DNA from: Deltaproteobacteria bacterium
Lineage (GTDB): Bacteria; Desulfobacterota; Binatia; UBA9968
Direction: 5' to 3'
Assembly: GCA_023250495.1 (NCBI GenBank)
Contig: JAHFAP010000231.1
Coordinates: 1-5,039 of the forward strand
DNA length: 5,039 bases
Positions within the stretch are counted from its first letter, which is position 1. Every line of letters starts with the position of its first letter. This document shows positions 1-5,039 of the stretch, one piece after another. The notes beneath the pieces were generated by a model. The model did no database searches, was not told the origin of the DNA, and saw only the letters and a program-made list of their open reading frames with translations. A program made the position numbers and the translations under genes.

Positions 1-1031
1 CGGCCCAGCACCAGCTCGAATATTTTTTTCGCCTCCGGGCTCATGTTCGGAGGCAGAACCAGCGGCAAAGATTCTTGCCCCGCTGTGGCGCGGCCCACGA
101 GCTGCGGGGCGATCTCTTCGATGATGTCTTCGACTCGCTCCACAAGTTTGGCTCCCTGTCGGATGAGCTGGTGCGTGCCGCGACTGCGGCTCGCCCCGGC
201 CTCGCCGGGAACCGCGAAGACCTCCCGCCCCTGCTCCAACGCCAGCGCCGCCGTGATCAGGGAGCCACTCTTCTCCGTCGCCTCGACCACCACGACCCCG
301 AGCGCGAGCCCGCTGATCAGGCGATTGCGCGCGGGAAAATGAAACGAGATAGGAGACGTCCCTATCGGCAACTCGGAAATCACCGCGCCCTGCTGGCAGA
401 TTCTCTGATAAAGCCCCTCGTGCTCCGGCGGATAGACTACGTCGACTCCCGAACCCAAAACCGCCACGGTTCTGCCGCCGACGCTCAGCGCCGCCTCATG
501 GGCCGCCGCGTCGATCCCTCGGGCCATGCCGCTCACCACCGTAAAACCCAAAGAGGTCAGACCCTGGCAGAGCTCGCGCGTGACGCGCAATCCGTATTCG
601 CTGGCGCTGCGCGATCCCACCACGGCCACGGCCCGCTCATCATCGTCTCGAAGCTGCCCCTTGGCGTAGAGAAACGGCGGCGGATCAGGAATCATCCTGA
701 GACGCGCCGGATAGCTTCGGCTCGCGTAAGGAAGAATGCTTGCTGCCGCCCTGGCGGTCCGTTCGATCTCCCTCCCGACTTCGTCCCACTCCGAGAAACT
801 GAGAAGTCCTTCGATCGCGCCTCGATCCAAACCCGGGACTTGGGCCAATGTCGGTTCAGGCGCAGAGAGAGCGCGGCTGGGGTCGCCAAAAAAGTCGGCC
901 AGCTTCTTGAAGCTCACGCAACCCAGACCGCTAACGCGCGCCAGCGCGAGCCAAGGGGCATATTCGCTTTCGCGCGCCGGAGACGACTGATGAGCCGCAA
1001 TATTTTCTGAGGGCTGAGCCATATTATTCAT
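1..1031 (-). CDS. dprA: DNA-processing protein DprA (C-terminus cut by window edge)
   Basis: DprA (Smf) binds incoming single-stranded DNA in the cytoplasm and loads RecA on it during natural transformation; it is also present in many bacteria not known to be competent. About 343 codons are visible. A SAM/HhH-like N-terminal region (about residues 26-85) precedes the Rossmann-type DprA fold. That fold shows GSRSASEYG (139-147), SGMARGID (167-174), FPARNRLISG (232-241), SGSLITA (255-261), VFAVPG (271-276) and RGTHQLIRQGA (284-294), all family hallmarks. From about residue 330 (MSPEAKKIF) the C-terminal winged-helix domain begins and is truncated at position 1. Full-length members are about 360-380 residues, so only a few dozen are missing. 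I prefer the ATG at 1031, which has GGCGGT four bases upstream; the in-frame ATG at 1022 is an alternative and the frame stays open further upstream. The gene lies 111 bases after ogt with an AT-rich promoter-like island between them. Identity is sure; the start is moderate. Confidence 0.96.
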   Translation of the reverse strand, partial: MNNMAQPSENIAAHQSSPARESEYAPWLALARVSGLGCVSFKKLADFFGDPSRALSAPEPTLAQVPGLDRGAIEGLLSFSEWDEVGREIERTARAAASILPYASRSYPARLRMIPDPPPFLYAKGQLRDDDERAVAVVGSRSASEYGLRVTRELCQGLTSLGFTVVSGMARGIDAAAHEAALSVGGRTVAVLGSGVDVVYPPEHEGLYQRICQQGAVISELPIGTSPISFHFPARNRLISGLALGVVVVEATEKSGSLITAALALEQGREVFAVPGEAGASRSRGTHQLIRQGAKLVERVEDIIEEIAPQLVGRATAGQESLPLVLPPNMSPEAKKIFELVLG

Positions 1032-1076
1032 CAACACCGCCACACAACCATCGGTGCTCAGGCTGTGAAGCACAAT

Positions 1077-1105
1077 TTTATAATTATATTTGAAAAAGAC
1101 TGCAA
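1077..1105 (-). promoter_or_regulatory. Candidate promoter for dprA
   Basis: On the minus strand TTGCAG (1100-1105) and TATAAA (1077-1082) are separated by 17 bases, inside a short AT-rich island that stands out from the GC-rich surroundings. A perfect TATAAT (1083-1088) overlaps the same island but is only 11 bases from the -35 candidate. The -10 element matches the sigma-70 consensus well and the -35 only partly. The site would start transcription about 40 bases upstream of the dprA start. This is a consensus match only. Confidence 0.4.
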
Positions 1106-1142
1106 ACTCCAGCGGATGGTTAGTGAGGGCGATCCTGTCTTG

Positions 1143-1607
1143 TCAACCAGGTATCGGACCTGATTTCGTCTCCAGCTCAAGCAACCGTCTTTTCCAACTC
1201 CGGCCGAGAGCAAACCCTCCGATCGATCCGTCGCTGCGCACGACGCGATGGCAGGGAATGATAATAGGAATTGGGTTTCTTGCCAGCGCATTGCCCACCG
1301 CGCGCGAAGCTCGGGGTTTGCCCAACTTGTTCGCGATCCAACGATAGCTCCTGATTTCGCCATAAGGAATCCGCGCCGTAATCTTCAACACGGCGCGGGT
1401 GAAGGGGGGCAGGCCGTCAAGGTCACAGGGCGCGGAGAACGAACGCAGCCTGCCGGCAAAGTACGCGCTCAACTCCCTGTGAGCAATGCCCTGCCAGCGC
1501 TGCTCGCCAGCTCCACGAGAGTTAGGCCGGCGTCGATCCTTTGTGCTTGCGAGCCTCACCGCTTTGATGCCAATCTCAGAACTTTCGACCAAAAATTTGT
1601 TGCTCAT
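1143..1607 (-). CDS. ogt: Methylated-DNA--[protein]-cysteine S-methyltransferase (O6-alkylguanine-DNA alkyltransferase)
   Basis: This single-use repair protein transfers the alkyl group from O6-alkylguanine (and O4-alkylthymine) in DNA to its own cysteine. The 154-residue product has the size of stand-alone Ogt/MGMT proteins. The active-site PCHRV motif is at 118-122 with acceptor C119. The DNA-binding helix carries RAVGNALARNP (102-112), whose R102 matches the arginine finger of the human enzyme. SYRWIA (87-92) supplies the conserved tyrosine, Y88. GGFALG (130-135) and the C-terminal LLELE, with E146 as the likely partner of the Glu-His-Cys network, follow. The weakly conserved N-terminal domain spans about 1-65. 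The ATG at 1607 has a strong AGGAGG five bases upstream. The gene starts 36 bases after der, so it probably shares the era-der transcript. No fused Ada regulatory domain is present. The family is clear; whether to name it ogt or simply MGMT type is a matter of convention. Confidence 0.95.
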   Translation of the reverse strand: MSNKFLVESSEIGIKAVRLASTKDRRRPNSRGAGEQRWQGIAHRELSAYFAGRLRSFSAPCDLDGLPPFTRAVLKITARIPYGEIRSYRWIANKLGKPRASRAVGNALARNPIPIIIPCHRVVRSDGSIGGFALGRSWKRRLLELETKSGPIPG

Positions 1608-1612
1608 CTTCT

Positions 1613-1618
1613 CCTCCT
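1613..1618 (-). promoter_or_regulatory. Strong ribosome binding site of ogt
   Basis: AGGAGG on the minus strand, five bases from the ATG at 1607. It fixes the start of the alkyltransferase gene and suggests efficient translation independent of the upstream der. Confidence 0.8.
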
Positions 1619-1631
1619 TTGAGCTCTTGAT

Positions 1632-1663
1632 CCCTTCAACCCTTTAACCCTTAAACCCTTCTT
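1632..1663 (-). repeat. Four-unit imperfect 8-bp tandem repeat across the der stop codon
   Basis: On the plus strand the units are CCCTTCAA (1632-1639), CCCTTTAA (1640-1647), CCCTTAAA (1648-1655) and CCCTTCTT (1656-1663), an exact 8-base period with an invariant CCCTT core. Read on the coding strand they are TTNAAGGG-like. Two units encode the extreme Der tail (EGFKG), the stop codon TAA falls in the next, and the last lies in the spacer before ogt. Eight is not a multiple of three, so gain or loss of a unit would change the Der tail and the der-ogt spacing. Confidence 0.8.
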
Positions 1664-3047
1664 CTCTTCTTCCGCGAATGACCAGCCGTATCGGCGACCC
1701 TTCCAATCCCACCGCCTGGCGCAACTGGTGAACCAGGTAACGTTCGTAGCTGGCGGCGATTCCCTTGGGCGAGTTGAGGAAAAGCACGAAAGTCGGCGGG
1801 CGCGAAGCGATCTGCGTTGCGTAAAAGAACTTGACCTGTTTGCCTTGCGCGAGGGGCGGCGAGTTGCGGGCGAAGATGTCGCGCAGCGCCTGATTCAGCG
1901 CCGAGGTCTGAATCCGACGCTGAAAGGACGCTGCCACAGTTTTTACCGCCCCCATCATCTTATTTACGCCGTGTCCGGTAGCGGCGGAGATGAACGCCAG
2001 CGGGGCAAAATCAACAAACGAAAGTTTCCGATAAAGCTGTTGGCTGTAGGTCCGAGCGTCCCTGCAATCCGGCGCCATGAGATCCCATTTGTTCACGGCC
2101 AAGATCAATCCCTTTCCCCGCTGGCAGGCGTACGCCAGGATCTGCGCGTCCTGGCTCGTCACTCCCTCCGGGCCGTCGAGAAGATAGATCACCAGATCCC
2201 CGCGCTCCACGGAACCGAGGGAGCGGATGACGCTGTAGCGTTCGATCCGGTCGGCGATCCGCGCCTTGCGGCGGATTCCCGCGGTGTCGGTCAGAGTGTA
2301 CGGCTCGCCGGCAAAAGTGAAAGGGCTGTCGAGGGCATCGCGCGTGGTGCCGGGCGCGGCATCGACCACGGAGCGCTCATAGCCCAAAAGATGATTGGCC
2401 AGGGTGGATTTCCCGACATTGGGGCGGCCCACGACCGCGAGAGCGAGCGGCCTGGCCTCGGCCTCATGATCTTCATCCGTTTCCGCTCCTTCACCCTTCG
2501 GTTCCTCCGGCAAGGCGGCCACGACACGGCCCATGAGGTCTGAGAGTCCCAACCCGTGCTCGGACGAAAGAGGAAAGATTTCGCTCAGGCCCAGAGCGTA
2601 GAATTCGTAGAGGCCGCTCTCTTTGGCCTGCGTGTCGAGCTTGTTGACGGCGAAAAACGCCGGCTTCGTGATCTTGCGGAGAAGATTCACGGCTTCCCGA
2701 TCCAGCGGATGGAGGCCGCTCTTGCCGTCGAAAAGAAACAGAATCACGTCCGCCTCTTCGATCGCCAGCCTGGTCTGTTCTTGAACCTGTCTCTTGAGTG
2801 CCGTCACCGCGTCGGGCTCGAAGCCGCCGGTGTCGATCACCAGAAATCTTCGACCGTCCCACTCCGCCTCGCCGTAATTGCGGTCGCGCGTCACCCCCGG
2901 GAGATCATCCACGATCGCCTTCCTCTGGCCGGCGAGACGGTTGAAGAGAGTGGACTTGCCGACGTTGGGCCTCCCGACAAGCGCCAGGAGCGGCAGGCGA
3001 TGTCGAGGCTCAGTGTTCCAGCTGGCGATTTCGATTGCCCGACTCAT
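1644..3047 (-). CDS. der: Ribosome-assembly GTPase Der (EngA), tandem G domains
   Basis: Der is an essential GTPase acting in 50S ribosomal subunit assembly. The 467-residue protein has the diagnostic double G domain. Domain 1 shows GRPNVGKS (25-32), DTGG (72-75), NKLD (135-138) and SSEHG (161-165). Domain 2 shows GRPNVGKS (207-214), DTAG (254-257), NKWD (319-322) and SAATG (354-358). An acidic linker (about 181-199) joins them. A KH-like C-terminal domain (about 370-460) ends in PIRLVIRGR, followed by a short lysine/glutamate-rich tail. Length is close to the usual 440-490. The ATG at 3047 begins one base after the era stop, which suggests translational coupling; no strong Shine-Dalgarno is seen. 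No other ATG, GTG or TTG lies in frame before the first P-loop, so the roughly 18-residue extension before the core seems real. All nucleotide-binding motifs are intact. Confidence 0.98.
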   Translation of the reverse strand: MSRAIEIASWNTEPRHRLPLLALVGRPNVGKSTLFNRLAGQRKAIVDDLPGVTRDRNYGEAEWDGRRFLVIDTGGFEPDAVTALKRQVQEQTRLAIEEADVILFLFDGKSGLHPLDREAVNLLRKITKPAFFAVNKLDTQAKESGLYEFYALGLSEIFPLSSEHGLGLSDLMGRVVAALPEEPKGEGAETDEDHEAEARPLALAVVGRPNVGKSTLANHLLGYERSVVDAAPGTTRDALDSPFTFAGEPYTLTDTAGIRRKARIADRIERYSVIRSLGSVERGDLVIYLLDGPEGVTSQDAQILAYACQRGKGLILAVNKWDLMAPDCRDARTYSQQLYRKLSFVDFAPLAFISAATGHGVNKMMGAVKTVAASFQRRIQTSALNQALRDIFARNSPPLAQGKQVKFFYATQIASRPPTFVLFLNSPKGIAASYERYLVHQLRQAVGLEGSPIRLVIRGRREEGFKG

Positions 3048-3048
3048 C

Positions 3049-3972
3049 CTACAGCCCCAACTCTGTCAACGCGTTCGGATCCTGGGTCCATCCCCGGTCG
3101 ACGCGGATAAATAGCTCGAGAAAAATTTTGCACCCGAGCAGCGCCTCCAGCTCTTCCCGCGCCTGCGTGCCGATCTCCTTGAGCATGGCCCCTTTTTTCC
3201 CGATGAGGATCGGCTTGTGGGACTCGCGATCCGTGTGGATCGTGGCCGTGATCACGACGAGATTCTTTTCCTCTTTCTCCGTGAATTCGTCGATGCTGAC
3301 CGCGGTCCCGTACGGAATCTCCTCGCGCGTTCGGAGAAAAATCTTCTCCCGGATGATCTCGGCCGCGAGGAAGCGCTCGGTTTGATCGGTCACCTCTCCC
3401 TCGGGATAGTAGCGCGGCCCTTCCGGCAGCAGCTTCTCGATCCGGTCCAAGACTAGAGGAAGATTTTCTCCTTTGAGGGCGCTGATCGGTATGATCTCCC
3501 GCTCGGGCAGCAGGACTGAACACTGCGCCATCAAAGGCAGCAGCTTTCCCTTGGACACGAGATCGATCTTGTTGAGCAGCACGAGCGTCGTCGCCCGTGA
3601 ATCCCTGAGCGTCGCCGCAACGTCATTGTCCTCCTTGCGAATTCCTTCGCGGACATCGACCAGCCAAAGGACTCCGTCCACTTCGCGCAAGCTCTTCATG
3701 GCGACCTCGACCATGCGCCGGTTTATCAATGAGTGGGCGCGGTGAATCCCCGGGGTATCGAGAAAAACCACCTGAGAGCCAGCGGTGGTTCTGATGCCCG
3801 TGATGCGGTTGCGCGTGGTTTGTGGCTTGGGCGAAACAATGGCGATTTTCTGTCCCAAGAGTTGGTTGAGAAGGGTGGACTTCCCCACATTCGGCCGCCC
3901 GACGATTGCGACGAAGCCGGATTTGTGGCCAGCAGCTTCCTGCATCGCGCTGTTCGGGATTTCAGAAGGCAT
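3049..3972 (-). CDS. era: GTPase Era, 30S ribosome maturation factor
   Basis: Era binds the 3' end of 16S rRNA through its KH domain and helps late 30S maturation, partly at the membrane. The 307-residue product (E. coli Era is 301) shows G1 GRPNVGKS (25-32), the switch I QTTRNRI (51-57), G3 DTPG (72-75), G4 NKID (134-137) and G5 SALKG (164-168). The type II KH domain in the C-terminal third carries the signature GKKG at 258-261, followed by AMLKEIGTQAREELE. A single G domain plus KH separates it from Der. The ATG at 3972 follows the dioxygenase-like gene by 23 bases. Its Shine-Dalgarno is poor: GAGGT lies about 14 bases away and GGCGGA almost touches the ATG. Met10 at 3945 is an alternative start but has no better site. 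The stop is one base from the der start. No neighbouring rnc or recO is visible in this window. Confidence 0.98.
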   Translation of the reverse strand: MPSEIPNSAMQEAAGHKSGFVAIVGRPNVGKSTLLNQLLGQKIAIVSPKPQTTRNRITGIRTTAGSQVVFLDTPGIHRAHSLINRRMVEVAMKSLREVDGVLWLVDVREGIRKEDNDVAATLRDSRATTLVLLNKIDLVSKGKLLPLMAQCSVLLPEREIIPISALKGENLPLVLDRIEKLLPEGPRYYPEGEVTDQTERFLAAEIIREKIFLRTREEIPYGTAVSIDEFTEKEEKNLVVITATIHTDRESHKPILIGKKGAMLKEIGTQAREELEALLGCKIFLELFIRVDRGWTQDPNALTELGL

Positions 3973-3995
3973 GTCCGCCGATTTCTACCTCGGAG

Positions 3996-4331
3996 CTAAA
4001 ACACGCTGACATTGACGCCGAGCTTCTCGCCCAGCCAAAGCGCGCGATCCAGGTGATCGCCTTTGCTGTCGCCGGTCGCGGGGTGGACCAGCACGTCGAG
4101 CCCTTCGCGGTTCAGCATCAGCCACGGAACCACCTTCGCGAACTCCTCCGGCGCGAAGGCCACCTGATACATCGACTTGAGATGTGGGCCGACGAGCGCG
4201 TCGTGCCAGCGGCCGACCACCACCTCGAACCGACTCAATCCCTCGCGCAGCCGCGCAGCCGCCGCTTTAGTTTCCGGATCGTAGTAAATGTGGGCGTGAT
4301 AGCCCTTGATATCCGCAGCGGGCCTTGGCAT
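3996..4331 (-). CDS. DOPA 4,5-dioxygenase-family protein
   Basis: This 111-residue protein resembles the small DOPA 4,5-dioxygenase family, whose characterised fungal and bacterial members open the ring of L-DOPA or similar catechols by extradiol cleavage using a bound metal. The family signatures are visible: GYHAHIYY (10-17) with H12 and H14, VGPH (47-50), YQVAF (55-59), VPWLMLNREGL (68-78) and HPATGD (83-88) followed by DH (92-93). H12, H14, H50, H83 and H93 are the candidate metal or catalytic residues. The whole family domain is about this long, so the protein seems complete. The start at 4331 has GGAGGTGA immediately upstream. It precedes era by only 23 bases, probably on the same transcript. 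No pigment or catechol pathway genes are nearby, so the natural substrate is unknown; family assignment is good, activity is inferred. Confidence 0.85.
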   Translation of the reverse strand: MPRPAADIKGYHAHIYYDPETKAAAARLREGLSRFEVVVGRWHDALVGPHLKSMYQVAFAPEEFAKVVPWLMLNREGLDVLVHPATGDSKGDHLDRALWLGEKLGVNVSVF

Positions 4332-4334
4332 GTC

Positions 4335-4342
4335 TCACCTCC
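4335..4342 (-). promoter_or_regulatory. Near-perfect ribosome binding site of the dioxygenase-like gene
   Basis: GGAGGTGA on the minus strand, three bases before the ATG at 4331 (six from the GGAGG core), complementary to the 16S rRNA tail. It settles the start and is the strongest such site in the presumed era-der transcription unit. Confidence 0.8.
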
Positions 4343-4360
4343 GCGCTGGTCTGAAGAACC

Positions 4361-4389
4361 ATGCTACGTTTCCTTGAGCAACGAAGCAA
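4361..4389 (-). promoter_or_regulatory. Weak candidate promoter for the dioxygenase-era-der-ogt unit
   Basis: TTGCTT (4384-4389) and TAGCAT (4361-4366) on the minus strand are separated by 17 bases, 30 bases upstream of the dioxygenase-like start. Both hexamers are only partial sigma-70 matches, and the -35 candidate lies inside the hairpin that follows the GFA gene. It is offered because this 84-base gap is the only obvious place for a promoter driving the unit. Confidence 0.2.
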
Positions 4390-4404
4390 GCTCGTGTTGC
4401 TTCG
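4382..4404 (-). terminator. Hairpin downstream of the GFA-family gene (possible terminator)
   Basis: A perfect 8-bp inverted repeat, CGAAGCAA (4382-4389) and TTGCTTCG (4397-4404), with a 7-base loop lies 11 bases after the GFA stop codon. There is no U-tract on either side, so it is not a canonical intrinsic terminator. It could be a 3'-end stabilising hairpin, a factor-dependent terminator element or an operator for the next gene. Confidence 0.4.
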
Positions 4405-4415
4405 CTAAACTTTGA

Positions 4416-4853
4416 CTAGGTTAAACCAACGACGGTGGCTGGAGTCCAGTTCTTCATGCGCCGCCTGATACGTTCCGTTTCAGTCTCCCCGTCGTAATTC
4501 ATACTGCGAGCTTCCTGTAGAAAACTCTTCGCGGAGTCCAACGTGTTGACGTTCACGGTTGCGTAAGAGGAGCTACCTACGGTCAGAACGGCGGCCACAT
4601 AGATCCCGCATCGCCCACAGATCAAAAAGTCCGCGGTCTTCGTCGCAAAACGATAACGGATCAGTTGGCCTGGATCGTTAACAGTGATCTCAACGTGGCC
4701 GTTTGGGTCGGAAGTGCTCCGTGCCCCATGGGCCCGGCAAAACGAACAGGAACAGGCCCTTACCGAAAGTTGACCCGCCGGCACACGGCTTTCAAACTTT
4801 ACTTCCAGGCTGCCGCAGTGGCAGCGACCTGAAAATACCGTCTCAGGATGCAT
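4416..4853 (-). CDS. GFA/CENP-V family zinc-binding protein
   Basis: This protein belongs to the Mss4-like-fold family named after glutathione-dependent formaldehyde-activating enzyme; most members have no proven activity. With the start at 4853 it is 145 residues. It has the full zinc cysteine set: CHC (C11, C13) and CGRC (C79, C82) for the structural zinc, and CSCSFC (C34, C36, C39) for the site corresponding to the catalytic zinc in Gfa. RYRFATKTADF (66-76) next to CGRCGIYVAA is a typical block of the family. The ATG at 4853 has GGAG five bases upstream. An ATG at 4868 lacks such a site, and one at 4955 would overlap the upstream zinc-ribbon gene with an unconserved Ala/Ser-rich leader, so both are disfavoured. 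No formaldehyde or glutathione genes are adjacent, so function is unassigned beyond the family. Confidence 0.88.
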   Translation of the reverse strand: MHPETVFSGRCHCGSLEVKFESRVPAGQLSVRACSCSFCRAHGARSTSDPNGHVEITVNDPGQLIRYRFATKTADFLICGRCGIYVAAVLTVGSSSYATVNVNTLDSAKSFLQEARSMNYDGETETERIRRRMKNWTPATVVGLT

Positions 4854-4858
4854 TGCAT

Positions 4859-4862
4859 CTCC
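4859..4862 (-). promoter_or_regulatory. Ribosome binding site deciding the GFA-family start
   Basis: GGAG on the minus strand lies five bases before the ATG at 4853. The competing ATG codons at 4868 and 4955 lack a well-placed purine-rich site, so this short element supports the 145-residue form. Confidence 0.5.
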
Positions 4863-4878
4863 GCTCATCGACCGCGTG

Positions 4879-5039
4879 TTAAACTTCCCGGTGCAGAGGG
4901 CGGCTGCTGCCGCAATTCCAGCACTCGCTGAACTGACCCTCGACCTCGCTGCCACACTTCCTACACTTCCAAGGCTCTGAGACAGATCGAAGTGGAGCGA
5001 GAGCCCTATCTAAAACCTCTCGAGCTTCAGCATAGCTGG
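4879..5039 (-). CDS. C-terminal fragment of a zinc-ribbon protein (5' end outside window)
   Basis: A minus-strand frame enters from the right edge and ends at TAA (4879-4881), giving 52 visible residues. A helical-looking segment, SYAEAREVLDRAL (1-13), leads to a zinc ribbon: WKCRKCGSEVEG (23-34) and FSECWNCGSS (36-45). The four cysteines, C25, C28, C39 and C42, are spaced as two CxxC pairs with the tryptophans before C25 and within the second pair region. This W-C-x2-CG...CW-x-CG pattern is known at the C-termini of small bacterial proteins, some carrying an N-terminal DUF2007-type domain whose last helix reads like A-x-x-VL. That link is inference, as the N-terminus is not visible. The GFA gene starts 25 bases downstream on the same strand, so the two may be co-transcribed. 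Its existence is well supported by the ordered cysteines and the way it excludes the longer GFA leader. Confidence 0.7.
   Translation of the reverse strand, partial: SYAEAREVLDRALAPLRSVSEPWKCRKCGSEVEGQFSECWNCGSSRPLHREV

Noticed and set aside
75..1010. 311-residue plus-strand open frame
   Set aside because: It lies antisense to dprA, is rich in Arg, Ala and Gly as expected from a GC-rich shadow frame, and shows no recognisable motif.
1054..1073. Short inverted repeat GTGCT/AGCAC in the dprA leader
   Set aside because: Only a 5-bp stem with a 10-base loop; too weak to call as a terminator or riboswitch.
1141..1146. Perfect TTGACA on the minus strand at the ogt stop codon
   Set aside because: No -10-like hexamer lies 16-18 bases downstream; the better promoter candidate is in the AT-rich island.
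1058..1363. 101-residue minus-strand open frame overlapping the 3' half of ogt
   Set aside because: It is out of frame with ogt, whose catalytic motifs occupy the same DNA, and it has no domain of its own.
1728..2543. 271-residue plus-strand open frame
   Set aside because: Antisense to der, whose GTPase motifs are intact throughout; the plus-strand product has no family signature.
2405..3900. Three similar sequence stretches that encode GRPNVGKS, in era and twice in der
   Set aside because: They reflect homologous P-loops of related GTPase domains, not a DNA repeat element.
1..5039. Search for CRISPR arrays, tRNA or rRNA genes, insertion sequences, toxin-antitoxin or defence genes
   Set aside because: Nearly all bases are covered by recognisable minus-strand genes; no spaced direct repeats, transposase motifs or RNA-gene structures were seen.

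Overview
The window is a compact, high-GC bacterial chromosome segment (GC-rich by eye, not counted) in which every supported gene lies on the minus strand. In transcription order, from the right edge to the left edge, these are: the C-terminal end of a small zinc-ribbon protein, a GFA/CENP-V-family zinc protein, a hairpin, a DOPA 4,5-dioxygenase-like protein, the GTPases Era and Der, an O6-alkylguanine-DNA alkyltransferase (Ogt/MGMT type), and DprA, whose C-terminus runs off the left edge. Long plus-strand open frames, for example 75-1010 and 1728-2543, are shadows of these genes. There are no RNA genes, mobile elements or CRISPR arrays, and no gene-free stretch longer than about 120 bases.

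Right part (4416-5039): a partial gene ends in a two-CxxC zinc ribbon and is followed after 25 bases by a GFA-family gene. The best start of the GFA gene is 4853, because longer versions overlap the zinc-ribbon gene and lack a ribosome binding site. A perfect 8-bp hairpin follows the GFA stop.

Centre (1143-4331): the DOPA-dioxygenase-like gene has an almost perfect Shine-Dalgarno sequence and is followed by era after 23 bases, der after 1 base and ogt after 36 bases, so these four look like one transcription unit. Era (16S rRNA 3'-end and 30S maturation) and Der (50S assembly) are a ribosome-assembly GTPase pair. Ogt repairs O6-alkylguanine directly. An imperfect four-unit 8-bp tandem repeat spans the der stop codon and the start of the der-ogt spacer.

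Left part (1-1142): a short AT-rich island upstream of dprA holds a plausible minus-strand promoter, so dprA may be expressed separately from the era-der-ogt unit. DprA is the RecA loader for incoming single-stranded DNA in transformation.

The organism cannot be named from the sequence. An adjacent era-der pair on a GC-rich genome would fit deltaproteobacterial-type or related uncultured lineages, but this is weak inference. I see housekeeping and small accessory enzyme genes here and no evidence of a new defence, mobile or biosynthetic system. The points that most deserve a second look are the 8-bp repeat at the der stop, the zinc-ribbon fragment at the edge, and the coupling of a dioxygenase and an alkyltransferase gene to era-der.
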